This document shows, piece by piece, positions 24,579 to 33,455 of a stretch of 64,000 nucleotides of DNA. Origin of the DNA: Chryseobacterium oleae (GTDB lineage Bacteria > Bacteroidota > Bacteroidia > Flavobacteriales > Weeksellaceae); NCBI RefSeq assembly GCF_900115055.1, contig NZ_FOVD01000001.1:1302001-1366000 (forward strand). Direction: 5' to 3'. Numbering within the stretch: position 1 is the stretch's first letter; each line of letters starts with the position of its first letter. The position numbers and the translations under genes were made by a program. A model generated the notes under the pieces. That model saw nothing but the letters and a program-made list of their open reading frames with translations, made no database searches and was not told the DNA's origin.

Positions 24579-26195
24579 ATGTTTAAGCACTTATTTTTCA
24601 TCCTTATTATTTTATCTGCTGTAAAAATTCAAGGTCAGACTCGAGAAGAAAAAATCAATACCTTAGTTCATGCCTATACTCATATAGACCGTTTTAACGG
24701 AAGTATTCTGGTTGCAGACAAAGGAAAAATAATTTTCGAAAAAAGCTTTGGAATTCAGGATTTTCAAACCAAAGAAAAAAACACTAACCAAAGCATATAC
24801 CGGATCTATTCCACCACAAAAACATTTACGGCTACAACAGTTCTCCTGCTAAACGAAGAAGGAAAATTATCCCTGAATGATAAACTCTCTAAATATTATC
24901 CCGATTTTCCTAAAGGAGACAGCATTACCATAGAGAATTTAATTACCCATACTTCGGGAATTCCTAATGACACCGGCCCCGAGAGCACCAAGAATGAAGC
25001 GGTTTTTATGAAATCTATTTCCCAGCAGCCTTTTGTTTTTTCTCCGGGAAAAGGCTGGGGCTACAGCAATTCCAATTATTATATTTTAGGATACATTATT
25101 ACAAAGGTAAGCGGGATGCCATATCCGAAAGCGATTCAACATTATATTCTGGATCCGTTGGGAATGAAAAATACAGGGTTTGGGTTTAAAGATTTAAAAG
25201 ATAAAAACAAGACAACCGGCTACGAATATTTGTCTCCCCACAACTACCGTGAAGCTGTGGTTTATGATTATGACCACCCTCATGCGGCAGGCGCCATGTA
25301 TTCTACCGTTGAAGATTTATACAAATTCGACCAGGGTATCAAAGCTTATAAAATTCTTAAAAAGGAGACTTTGAAAAAAGCACAGACTCCTTTCAAAACT
25401 TACGATTTCGGTTATGGCTGGCACCGGCAGATCATAAAAGGAAAAACAACCATTGGTCATGATGGAGGCGGACCTGGCTTTATAAGCCGATTCCTGACAA
25501 TTCCTGATGAAGATATTTCTATTATTGTTTTGAGTAATGCAAGGGATAACAGTGTTTTTGAAATCGCCGACAAAATCATCGCTATTCTTGCCGGCGAGAC
25601 GTATGACCTTCCGAAAAAAGTCAACATTGGAGCAAAATATGAAAAAGACCTGACAGGTTTATACCAATCAAAAAACTCCACTTTCTATATTTTAGCTAAT
25701 GATAATAAGCTGAACTTTAAAGAAACCAATGAAGGAGAAGGTATACTTTTTACAGAAAGCAGCACCAAATTTTATATCAACAATCAAATTGGAGAGCGAA
25801 TCTATTTTGAATTCAAGCCCGACACTAATGGTAAAAACACAGTTTTAAACATTGTTATGAAGGATAAAATTGTAAAAGAAGCGAAAAAAAATGACGATAA
25901 TTTTCTTTGGGGTATTACCGGAAGTGCTACTGCAAACGGTTGGAACGGTCCTGATATCAAACTTGTTCCGAATGAAAAGAATAAGGATATTTTAGAAGCC
26001 AGAAATATTCCGTTGCAATCCGGCCAGATCAAATTCAGAGGAAATAACGAATGGACCCTGGATCTCGGTATTAATGACAATAACCAGCTCACTCAATATG
26101 GCAGAAATATCAACGTGGAAGCCGGAACTTACGATATCATTTTTGATACAACCAATCCGATACGCCCGACGTATCAACTGGTTAAAAAGAAATAA
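24579..26195 (+). CDS. Exported serine hydrolase (class C beta-lactamase fold) with C-terminal beta domain
   Basis: This 538-aa protein has a signal peptide ending KIQGQ. It carries all three active-site motifs of the beta-lactamase/DD-peptidase fold: S78-T-T-K81, Y162-S-N164 and H294-D-G. The catalytic domain covers about residues 25-350. A C-terminal region of about 190 residues is beta-rich and ends DTTNPIRPTYQLVKK; part of it (GSATANGW.GPDIKL) looks like a carbohydrate- or starch-binding-type sandwich, without certainty. A peptidase or esterase acting outside the inner membrane is likely. Confidence 0.83.
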   Translation: MFKHLFFILIILSAVKIQGQTREEKINTLVHAYTHIDRFNGSILVADKGKIIFEKSFGIQDFQTKEKNTNQSIYRIYSTTKTFTATTVLLLNEEGKLSLNDKLSKYYPDFPKGDSITIENLITHTSGIPNDTGPESTKNEAVFMKSISQQPFVFSPGKGWGYSNSNYYILGYIITKVSGMPYPKAIQHYILDPLGMKNTGFGFKDLKDKNKTTGYEYLSPHNYREAVVYDYDHPHAAGAMYSTVEDLYKFDQGIKAYKILKKETLKKAQTPFKTYDFGYGWHRQIIKGKTTIGHDGGGPGFISRFLTIPDEDISIIVLSNARDNSVFEIADKIIAILAGETYDLPKKVNIGAKYEKDLTGLYQSKNSTFYILANDNKLNFKETNEGEGILFTESSTKFYINNQIGERIYFEFKPDTNGKNTVLNIVMKDKIVKEAKKNDDNFLWGITGSATANGWNGPDIKLVPNEKNKDILEARNIPLQSGQIKFRGNNEWTLDLGINDNNQLTQYGRNINVEAGTYDIIFDTTNPIRPTYQLVKKK

Positions 26196-26263
26196 ATTAA
26201 ATCCTGGCATTTCGGAAATAAGTGAAATGTCAGGATTTAAAAATGTTTAAAGAGCTCGTTAAA

Positions 26264-26776
26264 CTAATTACTATTTCCCATATAGAAAAGCCCCAGACAT
26301 TTCTGGTTTTCTTCGATGGTCAAAGATTCCTTAAGATGGTTGACAATGGCAGGAGAACTCCAGTAGCAACCTACTTGATGAGCTGTACAGGTAAGGTACA
26401 TATTCTGTACCGCCATAGAAACGGCAGCGATCTCTTCCCATTCCGGAACCATACCACTGAAATTAACCACAATGGAAATCACAGCATCCGCTTTATTGAT
26501 CTTAAAACCGATATCCTGATATTTCTTCTCTAAAAAGGTCTGTTCGGATTGGGTAGCCTTGTAAATAGACTGCATTTCTAAAGCCAGTTTTGCTTTTTCT
26601 TCCCCTCTGAAGATCTTAAAACGCCAAGGTTTTGTACGCTTGTGATTCGGGGCTAATGTCGCTGAGTGTAAGATTTCATCTATGACTTCCTGAGCGATTT
26701 CGGTCTCAGTATAATCTTTTGGAAAGATGCTTCTTCTCTGTTCTATGATTTCTTTTAAAATTTCTGCATTATTCAT
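26264..26776 (-). CDS. Nitroreductase family protein
   Basis: This 170-aa FMN-dependent oxidoreductase shows the family N-terminus EIIEQRRSIFPKDYTE, the FMN-contacting ATLAPNHKRTKPWRF, and AAVSMAVQNMYLTCTAHQVGCYWSSP in the second half. It ends LGLFYMGNSN, about 15-20 residues shorter than usual members, so the C-terminal arm is probably trimmed. Substrates are typically quinones or nitro compounds with NAD(P)H as donor. It is convergent with the 24579 hydrolase. Confidence 0.87.
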   Translation of the reverse strand: MNNAEILKEIIEQRRSIFPKDYTETEIAQEVIDEILHSATLAPNHKRTKPWRFKIFRGEEKAKLALEMQSIYKATQSEQTFLEKKYQDIGFKINKADAVISIVVNFSGMVPEWEEIAAVSMAVQNMYLTCTAHQVGCYWSSPAIVNHLKESLTIEENQKCLGLFYMGNSN

Positions 26777-26825
26777 GCTGCAAATTTACAATATGAAATT
26801 GAATGCATTACAGTATTACATTGAT

Positions 26826-27464
26826 TTAACTTTGATTTTTCACCAATAACCGGCGGCTTTTATATGCTTTATACTGAGTTAATAAGAAGGTAAGCATCAT
26901 AACAACAGTCAATCCTCTCCATATCCAACGTTCCAGGCCTTCCTTTACAGGTCCCGGCCATGATAAACCAAGAAGACAGATAGTGTACATCATGCCAGCA
27001 TTGATCCAGATACGTCCCGGATCGGGATAGGATTTCATGGTCAGGGACTGATTATAGACAAGAACAGGCATCAGTTTATGATGATCCCAGATCAGCAAAA
27101 CGGTGACCGCAATCATCATGAGAGATGTAATCAACCATGTTCCGGTAAATGAAAGACTGATGGTAATGATCCAGATGTTCGTTAATATCGCTAAAAATAG
27201 AAGAGCTCCCAAAAGCGCGAACCGCTGGGTCATCAGTAAAATGCCGGCCACAATCTGGGATAGTCCTAAAAAATTCCAGTAAAATCCTGTCTGATACATG
27301 GCTTCAAAGAAATAACCTATTGGGGTATCTATTGAAAGAACGGTAAATCTGTTTCCCAATAATTTCGTCAGGCCTGAAGGAAAAAATGCAAATCCCACCA
27401 AATACCTTAGGTGAATAATGATCCACTGATTCAGCTTGTTGGTTCTTAATTTTTCAAATGTCAT
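26826..27464 (-). CDS. DoxX-like membrane protein
   Basis: The start is placed at the ATG at 27464 (MTFEKLRTNKLNQWIIIHLRY) because the 36 residues upstream are encoded by repeat-like DNA. The 212-aa product has about six membrane segments. The opening FAFFPSGLTKLLGNRF and GFYWNFLGLSQIVAGILLM are similar to DoxX/DoxD-type proteins. The C-terminal half is weakly conserved. The biochemical role is unknown. It stands alone between the nitroreductase and an intergenic repeat field. Confidence 0.68.
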   Translation of the reverse strand: MTFEKLRTNKLNQWIIIHLRYLVGFAFFPSGLTKLLGNRFTVLSIDTPIGYFFEAMYQTGFYWNFLGLSQIVAGILLMTQRFALLGALLFLAILTNIWIITISLSFTGTWLITSLMMIAVTVLLIWDHHKLMPVLVYNQSLTMKSYPDPGRIWINAGMMYTICLLGLSWPGPVKEGLERWIWRGLTVVMMLTFLLTQYKAYKSRRLLVKNQS

Positions 27465-27572
27465 GGCTTGCTTTGGGTTGTAGGATTTTTGAGTAGATGA
27501 GTTTTGTTGATGGTTGCTAGCTGCTTGGTGCTGGTTATATAGTTTACAAAATTTGCGGTAAAAACGTCTCAT

Positions 27573-28087
27573 GTTTGATATCTGACATCTTGATTCTAAA
27601 ATTCACCATTCACCCTTTAAAGCAGACAACTCCTGAATCATAGACCTCCACAGTTTGAAATCTGATATCTAGCATCTGGACTCTTGATTCTTGGCTCTTA
27701 ACCCAAACTTTTTACATTAAATAGCAAATATTTTGTGCCTGAATCTAGGTTTTGGCTAAAGCCGGGTGAATGGATATGATCTGTTAAACGGGCTAAAGCC
27801 CGTTCCTATTGAATGTGATAGATTGAGTACTGCAACTTTTCAGATATTGGAATACTCAACTCTTGTTCTATTTAATAGCTTTATAAAAATACAGAAATGC
27901 AAAAGGTCCTCAACCTCAAGTCTGAAATCTCGTGTCTGAAGTCTGCCATCTAGCATCTTGATTCCTGGTTCTTGGCTCTAAATTCACCCTTCACTTGCAA
28001 AGCAAAATTCACAATTGACATCTTCAGTCTGAAATCTGATGTCTGACATCTAGCGTCTTGGCTCTTGATTCTTGAATCTCCTCCCAA
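27573..28087. repeat. Intergenic field of degenerate CATCT/TCTGA repeats
   Basis: No gene is visible. Four stretches (about 27575-27600, 27654-27700, 27915-27975, 28026-28080) are built of words such as TCTGAAATCTGATGTCTGA, CATCTAGC and CTTGATTCTTGG. A second unit, AAATTCACCCTTCACTTGCAAAGC followed by AAAATTCACAATTGAC (27980-28019), recurs at 51998-52040. The REP copy 27746-27815 lies inside. Confidence 0.6.
27746..27815 (+). repeat. REP-like element, copy 2
   Basis: TAGGTTTTGGCTAAAGCC then ACGGGCTAAAGCCCGT (27788-27803) and TCCTATTGAAT. The second stem has AC/GT where copies 1 and 3 have AT/AT, a compensatory change that supports hairpin formation. Confidence 0.75.
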
Positions 28088-28537
28088 TCAAATCACCTCC
28101 ACAATCTCCTGATAAATATTATTCAGCGTAAAAGCATCTCCCGATTTCATTCCCATCATTTTTTTAGCCATGGGACTTTCAGGGGAAATAGCATAAAACC
28201 GGTCGCCTTCAAAAAAGAATTCTCCCAATGAAACCGAAATATAAAAACGGGCTTTGTTGGTGATGACCAGAGAACCCAGCTGTATTTTTTCTGTGGGTGT
28301 ATTCAGAACCTTTGACATATTTCTTTTAAGATCATTCAAAGCTCCGAGCTGCCGCTGCATCTGGTAGATTTCCTCCTGCATTTCCTCTCTCATGCTGTCA
28401 TACTTCGGGGTCTTTTTTATATCACGACTTGCTTCCAGGGTAAACTCTATAAAATTTTTAAGCTTTTCTATTTTCTCAGAGATAACTGTTTTGACATAAT
28501 GTCTTATATCACTTTTCACAAATACGATCTTCTCCAT
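28088..28537 (-). CDS. GreA/GreB family elongation factor
   Basis: The ATG at 28537 (MEKIVFVKSDIRHYV) is used; the upstream frame adds residues without family similarity. The 149-aa protein has an N-terminal coiled coil (residues 10-80, EKIEKLKNFIEFTLEASRD, MQEEIYQMQRQLGALND) and a C-terminal FKBP-like domain (IQLGSLVITNKARFYISV, AISPESPMAKKMMGMKSGD). Gre factors bind the RNA polymerase secondary channel and promote cleavage of backtracked transcripts. The acidic pair at the coil tip is not obvious, so it may be a Gre-like regulator rather than a cleavage factor. Confidence 0.82.
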   Translation of the reverse strand: MEKIVFVKSDIRHYVKTVISEKIEKLKNFIEFTLEASRDIKKTPKYDSMREEMQEEIYQMQRQLGALNDLKRNMSKVLNTPTEKIQLGSLVITNKARFYISVSLGEFFFEGDRFYAISPESPMAKKMMGMKSGDAFTLNNIYQEIVEVI

Positions 28538-28611
28538 AAATCTAATCTTTACATAAAGATAATAATTTTTTAAAATACTCATTCCCCTGAATTCGAGAAA
28601 CATCATAAAAA

Positions 28612-28635
28612 AAGCCCTGTATTTCTACAAGGCTT
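28612..28635 (-). terminator. Terminator of the SRPBCC gene
   Basis: AAGCCCTGTA (28612-28621) pairs with TACAAGGCTT (28626-28635) with one mismatch; on the minus strand the stem is followed by TTTTTTTATG. Confidence 0.7.
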
Positions 28636-28641
28636 ATGTTT

Positions 28642-29172
28642 TTATTTTTCGGAAATCTTTTTAAGGTCTCCCAACCCCTGATCGAACATGGTTTTCATAT
28701 TCATATCCATCATAGGTTTCATGATTTTCATCATCGTATTAAGTTCATTGTCTATGGACCATGTTACTTTCGTTCCGCTTCCTTCCGGGGTCAAAATAAA
28801 TTTGGCAACCGCATCACCTTCAAAAGGCTTGATAAAATGAAGTTTCGTTACCAATTTATCATTCGGTACAATTTCTGTGACGGACTGTTCGCCCTCTCCT
28901 ACTTTACTATTGCCTTTCCAGTGGTAGGAATCTCCCACTTTATCACCGGTTCCGGAGTAAGTGATGACGATATCCTTATCTGCTTTTGAAAATGGATCCC
29001 AGACATTGTATTCTTTTAATGAGCCTACGTGCTGCCATACTTTCTCTTTTGGAGCGTTGATCACCACAGATCTTTCAAAATGCTGTTTTTTGTCAAAAGC
29101 CAGTATCGCTACAATTGCGTAGATTACGGCCAAAAGGATGATGAAGCCAAGAATTTTTAAGAGTGTTTTCAT
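28642..29172 (-). CDS. SRPBCC family protein, membrane-anchored
   Basis: This 176-aa protein has one N-terminal membrane segment (residues 5-27, ILGFIILLAVIYAIVAILAF). It is followed by a START/Bet v1-like SRPBCC domain (FERSVVINAPKEKVWQHVGSL, YNVWDPFSKAD, YSGTGDKVGDSYHWKG, TKVTWSIDNELN). The fold forms a cavity for hydrophobic ligands; the ligand is unknown. The anchor suggests that it works at the inner membrane. It is monocistronic, with a terminator after it. Confidence 0.82.
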   Translation of the reverse strand: MKTLLKILGFIILLAVIYAIVAILAFDKKQHFERSVVINAPKEKVWQHVGSLKEYNVWDPFSKADKDIVITYSGTGDKVGDSYHWKGNSKVGEGEQSVTEIVPNDKLVTKLHFIKPFEGDAVAKFILTPEGSGTKVTWSIDNELNTMMKIMKPMMDMNMKTMFDQGLGDLKKISEK

Positions 29173-29334
29173 AGTTTTGATATTTTGAGTTATTTGTTTT
29201 ATTCTTTAACCCTAAAACTTTGAGAGACATATGAATGTCAATACCCAATCTTTTATGGTTTTCTGTTTTCAAAATTAGTCATTCCACCCTCGCCGCCTCT
29301 TTTCATATGACAAGATTATTAAAGATAAAGCATT

Positions 29335-29368
29335 TTTGTCACATCCGGATATCCGGGCATTATTTTTG
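29335..29368 (+). promoter_or_regulatory. Promoter of the M3 peptidase gene with a palindrome in the spacer
   Basis: TTTG (29335-29338), 22 nt, TATTTTTG (29361-29368). The spacer contains the perfect 12-bp palindrome CCGGATATCCGG (29345-29356), which may be an operator. Confidence 0.55.
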
Positions 29369-29426
29369 CGCTTTTCACGTGTGATTCCCAATGAATCATT
29401 AAATTTACTTACCTAAAAATCGAAAA

Positions 29427-31463
29427 ATGAATATTTTAACAGAGAAATTTACCACACCATATCATGCAGCGCCTTTCAGCGATATTAAAAACGAAGATTT
29501 CCTTCCTGCCTTCAAAGAACTGATCAAACAGTCTGAGGATGAAATCAATACTATTGTCAGTAATTCAGAAGCCCCGACTTTTGAAAATGTGATTGAAGCA
29601 CTGGCCTATTCAGGAGATCAGCTGGATGTGGCTTCAAGTATTTTTTTCAATTTAAATTCTGCGGAAACCAGTGATGAGATTCAAAAAATTGCTCAGGAAG
29701 TATCTCCTCTATTAACTGAACATTCATCGAAGATCTCTCAAAACGAAGCTTTATTCAAAAAGATCAAAAAAGTATACGACGAAAAGGAAAAATATAATCT
29801 GAATGAAGAACAGGAAATGCTGTTGAACGAAACCTATAAAGGTTTTGTAAGAAGTGGCGCCCTGCTGAATGAAGAAGACAAGGAAAAACTGCAGAAGATC
29901 AATATGGATCTGTCTTTAAAATCCCTGCAGTTCGGACAAAATGTATTGGCCTCTACCAATGCTTATTTTAAACATATCACCCGTAAAGAAGATCTGGCAG
30001 GAATCCCGGAAGCTATTCTTGACCAGTATGCTGAAGACGCTAAGGAAAGAGAGCTTGAGGGCTGGGTGGTTACTCTTCAGTATCCAAGTTATATTCCGTT
30101 CATGACGTACGCAGAAAACCGTGAATTGAGAAAGGAAATTGCTTTGGCGAGCGGAAAAAAATCTTTTGACGGTGGAGAATTTGACAACCAGGAATTAATT
30201 AAGGAGCTTCTGCAATTAAAACAGCAAAAAGCTGAATTATTAGGCTATCAAAACTATGCAGACTATGTTCTGGAAGAAAGAATGGCCAAATCTCCGGTGA
30301 AAGTGATTGACTTTTTAAATGAACTTTTAACGAAAGCAAAACCTTACGCAGACAAAGAAATTGAAGAATTAAGATCTTTGGCCAAAGCTGACGGAATTGA
30401 AGAATTACAAGGCTACGACCATGCTTTCTATGCTGAAAAACTCCGTAAGCAGAAATATGACTTTAATGATGAGGAACTGAAGCCTTATTTCCCGCTTGAT
30501 CAGGTACAGGATGCTGTTTTCGGATTGGCTGGAAAACTTTTCGGACTTCGTTTTGAGGAAAGAAATGACATTCCGAAATACCATGAGGATGTGAAGGTGT
30601 ATGAAGTTTTTGAATCAGGAAAAGAATCAGCTGAAGAACATTTCAAAGCTTTACTGTATGTAGATTATTTCCCTAGAAAAGGCAAAAGAGCAGGTGCATG
30701 GATGACCAGTTATAAAAATCAGTATAAAAAAGACGGTGAAAATTCACGTCCGCATATCTCTATTGTCTGCAATTTCAGCAAGCCAACGAAAGATACTCCG
30801 AGCTTACTTACCTTCCAGGAAGTGACTACTCTGTTCCACGAATTCGGACATGCGCTTCACGGAATGCTGGCTGAGACTCAATATCCAAGCCTTTCCGGAA
30901 CTTCTGTGAAGTGGGATTTTGTAGAACTTCCATCTCAGTTTCTGGAAAATTTCTGCTACGAGCCAGAGTTCTTAAAAACATTCGCGAAACATTATAAAAC
31001 CGGTGAAGTACTTCCGGATGAAAAGATTGAAAAAATTGAGCAGTCTAAAAGCTTTATGGAAGGTTACCAGACCATGAGACAGCTTGGTTTCGGGCTTCTG
31101 GATATGAACTACCATACGAAAGTTGAAGAGTTAAAAGGTGAAAGCGTGAAAGCCTTTGAAGATAAATATACAAAAGCGACCACTCTTTACCCGATCAATC
31201 CTGAAACGGCGATGAGTCCAAGCTTTTCCCATATTTTCCAGGGAGGATATTCTGCGGGATATTATTCTTATAAATGGGCGGAAGTTCTGGATGCAGATGC
31301 CTTCCAGTATTTTAAAGAAACCGGAATTTTCAATCCTGAAACGGCTGCAAAATATAAAGTTCTTCTTTCTTCAGGCGGAACCAAAGATCCGATGGAACTG
31401 TATAAAAGCTTCAGAGGAAGTGAACCGAAGGTGGAAAGTTTATTGAAGAGAGCATTCGGATAA
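29427..31463 (+). CDS. M3 family metallopeptidase (Dcp/oligopeptidase A type)
   Basis: The 678-aa enzyme carries the thimet-oligopeptidase zinc site TTLFHEFGHALHGML, with HEFGH from His471, and the downstream Glu-containing VKWDFVELPSQFLENF. The order of segments (NFSKPTKDTPSLLTFQEV before the zinc site, FSHIFQGGYSAGYYSYKWAEVLDADAF after it) is that of Dcp/OpdA proteins, which cut short peptides. No signal peptide is seen, so it is probably cytoplasmic and recycles peptides. The length is normal. It is monocistronic with its own promoter and terminator. Confidence 0.94.
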   Translation: MNILTEKFTTPYHAAPFSDIKNEDFLPAFKELIKQSEDEINTIVSNSEAPTFENVIEALAYSGDQLDVASSIFFNLNSAETSDEIQKIAQEVSPLLTEHSSKISQNEALFKKIKKVYDEKEKYNLNEEQEMLLNETYKGFVRSGALLNEEDKEKLQKINMDLSLKSLQFGQNVLASTNAYFKHITRKEDLAGIPEAILDQYAEDAKERELEGWVVTLQYPSYIPFMTYAENRELRKEIALASGKKSFDGGEFDNQELIKELLQLKQQKAELLGYQNYADYVLEERMAKSPVKVIDFLNELLTKAKPYADKEIEELRSLAKADGIEELQGYDHAFYAEKLRKQKYDFNDEELKPYFPLDQVQDAVFGLAGKLFGLRFEERNDIPKYHEDVKVYEVFESGKESAEEHFKALLYVDYFPRKGKRAGAWMTSYKNQYKKDGENSRPHISIVCNFSKPTKDTPSLLTFQEVTTLFHEFGHALHGMLAETQYPSLSGTSVKWDFVELPSQFLENFCYEPEFLKTFAKHYKTGEVLPDEKIEKIEQSKSFMEGYQTMRQLGFGLLDMNYHTKVEELKGESVKAFEDKYTKATTLYPINPETAMSPSFSHIFQGGYSAGYYSYKWAEVLDADAFQYFKETGIFNPETAAKYKVLLSSGGTKDPMELYKSFRGSEPKVESLLKRAFG

Positions 31464-31495
31464 TCATCAATGATTATTGCATTGATTAAAAATAG

Positions 31496-31524
31496 AAAGA
31501 ACAGTCAATGGCTGTTCTTTTTTA
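31496..31524 (+). terminator. Terminator of the M3 peptidase gene
   Basis: AAAGAACAG (31496-31504) pairs with CTGTTCTTT (31512-31520), followed by TTTTATTTT. Confidence 0.85.
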
Positions 31525-31600
31525 TTTTATCCGCGTTATAAGAGCCAGATTGCTATACAGTTTGTGTCTTTGATACCAAGTAAAAAAAATTACAAAAACA

Positions 31601-31708
31601 TGTCTTATTACGAGAGATTATTGGCGGTTTTCTATTAAATTTGGAATCAGCTTTTATGATGCTTTGTACCGACAGAATGGGAAACCCGGACTATTGGTGA
31701 TATTATAG
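31601..31708 (+). pseudogene. Possible transposase N-terminal remnant
   Basis: One frame without its own start reads TRDYWRFSIKFGISFYDALY followed by RQNGKPGLLVIL and a stop. The spacing of an aromatic region and ALYRQNGKPGL recalls the N-termini of IS1182/IS5-type transposases (a LYxxxGRPG motif). It is short and no terminal repeats are visible, so this is tentative. Confidence 0.2.
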
Positions 31709-31727
31709 AATCCAAACTAAAAACTCC

Positions 31728-32264
31728 ATGAAAAAAATCTTTATTCTGGCCTGTATTGTCATCGTTACCATTGGGTTGCTTTATGCGCTGACCCATTACA
31801 TCAAGATGGATGGTTTTTCTTTCGCATTCGCTTTGAATTTCTTGCTGATGGCCTGCGTACTTACCTTTACCGAAACCTTGAAAAGCCCGTTGAACTCTTC
31901 TTATTTCAGTGAAAAATCGTGGGAAAAGAAAGGGAAAATATATGAATCTCTGGGCATTAATATATACCGGAAATTATTAGTGAAAATAGGATGGGAAAAA
32001 CTGAACAAAAAAAGCAAACCGGTAGAAAAAAATACGGAAGCTTTAACGAATCTGTATTACCGTACAAAACAGGATGAACTGGGTCATCTGATGATTATGC
32101 TGATCGTTCTGGGATTTACAGTTTTTGTAGCCTACAAGTTTGGTATTCTCCGATCTTTATGGTTGCTGGCACTGAACATTCTTCTTAACATCTACCCTAT
32201 TTTTCTTCAGCGGTATAACCGGCCTAGAATAGCAAGGGCTGTTATTTTAAGCAGAAGAAGATAA
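31728..32264 (+). CDS. Membrane protein, possibly CrtO-like acyltransferase family
   Basis: This 178-aa protein has membrane segments near residues 4-22, 28-48, 118-138 and 143-160. Between them lies a soluble loop with SWEKKGKIYESLGINIYRKLLVKIGWEKLN, which recalls the conserved W..G+.YE.LGI..WK block of glycosyl-diaponeurosporenoate acyltransferase (CrtO)-like proteins. That assignment is by motif memory only. It ends in a basic tail. No carotenoid genes are adjacent. Confidence 0.5.
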   Translation: MKKIFILACIVIVTIGLLYALTHYIKMDGFSFAFALNFLLMACVLTFTETLKSPLNSSYFSEKSWEKKGKIYESLGINIYRKLLVKIGWEKLNKKSKPVEKNTEALTNLYYRTKQDELGHLMIMLIVLGFTVFVAYKFGILRSLWLLALNILLNIYPIFLQRYNRPRIARAVILSRRR

Positions 32265-32316
32265 AAACGTTTATGAAAAAACAATTCAATACCCCTATTT
32301 TAGCAAACAATTGCTT

Positions 32317-32871
32317 ATGAAAATATTTATTCATCTTTTTGTTTTACTCTCAATATTAGATTGCAAGCCTAAAAATAATATTGAGAATGTAAAAATTCAA
32401 AATACAGCAATTGAATTTAAACAAATAAAATTCTCAGATATTCGGAAAGTTGAAAAGAAAAATAATGGGATTGAACATACAAAACCATTTAATATTGGTT
32501 TATCAAAAAACTATTTCCCTGATATAGAAAAATATGAATTTGCACAACCTATAATTTTCCGAAGAGATACCGCAAATCTAAACACGCAGATTTCTTATTT
32601 TTTCACAAAAAATGACAGCATAGTCCGTTTAATTGAGTATAGCTGGAATCAGGACAAAAAGAAAGTTCCTTTCATTGACAATCTATATAATTTTAATAAA
32701 GAATTTATATCTAAAAATTTATCTCGACAAGGCGAAGAAACAAATGAAAAAATTGATTATTGGTGGCAAAAAATTGTTAGATGGGACAATGATTCCACAC
32801 ACATCTACAGTTTCATTTTTGGAGTTAATGAAGGTCAAAGGACAAGAATAATTGTTAGATTCAAAAATTAA
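32317..32871 (+). CDS. Exported protein of unknown function, 184 aa
   Basis: The start is the ATG at 32317 (MKIFIHLFVLLSILDCKPK); a TTG two codons earlier is less likely. The N-terminus looks like a lipoprotein signal, but the residue before Cys is Asp, which is unusual for a lipobox, so lipidation is uncertain. The rest is polar and Lys/Asn-rich, with WWQKIVRWDND and a C-terminal IIVRFKN strand. The region is more AT-rich than its neighbours. No family is recognised. Confidence 0.6.
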   Translation: MKIFIHLFVLLSILDCKPKNNIENVKIQNTAIEFKQIKFSDIRKVEKKNNGIEHTKPFNIGLSKNYFPDIEKYEFAQPIIFRRDTANLNTQISYFFTKNDSIVRLIEYSWNQDKKKVPFIDNLYNFNKEFISKNLSRQGEETNEKIDYWWQKIVRWDNDSTHIYSFIFGVNEGQRTRIIVRFKN

Positions 32872-32998
32872 AGAAAAAATTTATAAGCATAAGTTCGCAA
32901 AGTGCAGAACAAACTCTACATTGAGCTTTTCAGATCTTTTATCAATAATATTTTTTTACAATCAGTAAGTTTCAACGGTCAATAAACAGTATAAATTC

Positions 32999-33445
32999 AT
33001 GAACATACAGGAACAAATCAAAGAATATATCAACAGCCAGCCTGAATCCAAACGTAGTGACATGCAGGAGCTGCATCGAATGATTCAGGAACTCTCGCTC
33101 GGATGTAGATTATGGTTTCTGGACGGCAAAAACGACGACAATAAAACAGTTTCCAATCCCAATATCGGCTATGGATTTCAAACCATGGAATATGTTGGTG
33201 GAAAAACCAGAGAGTTTTATCAGATTGGCATCAGTGCCAACACCGCCGGAATCTCCGTCTACATTCTAAGCATAAAGGATAAGGCTTATTTATCTGAAAC
33301 GTATGGAGATAAAATAGGCAAAGCGAGTGTCACCGGCTATTGTATTAAGTTCAAAAAGCTGAAGGATATCAACATTGATATACTGGAAGCGGCTATACGC
33401 GACGGATTTGAAGCGAACAATCAGAATCCAGAATTGGAAAAATGA
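32999..33445 (+). CDS. DUF1801 family protein
   Basis: The 148-aa protein begins with a helical stretch (IKEYINSQPESKRSDMQELHRMI) and has the DUF1801-type core CRLWFLDGKNDDNKTVSNPNIGYGFQTM followed by FYQIGISANTAGISVYIL. DUF1801 proteins are small and cytosolic with no firmly known role. The lipoprotein gene 33456 follows 10 nt later, so the two are probably cotranscribed. Confidence 0.75.
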   Translation: MNIQEQIKEYINSQPESKRSDMQELHRMIQELSLGCRLWFLDGKNDDNKTVSNPNIGYGFQTMEYVGGKTREFYQIGISANTAGISVYILSIKDKAYLSETYGDKIGKASVTGYCIKFKKLKDINIDILEAAIRDGFEANNQNPELEK

Positions 33446-33455
33446 CAATAAGTAA

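Noticed and set aside
31506..31574. Short ORF starting in the M3 peptidase terminator
   Set aside because: Its start lies in the hairpin loop and its sequence follows the T-run; it is a chance frame.
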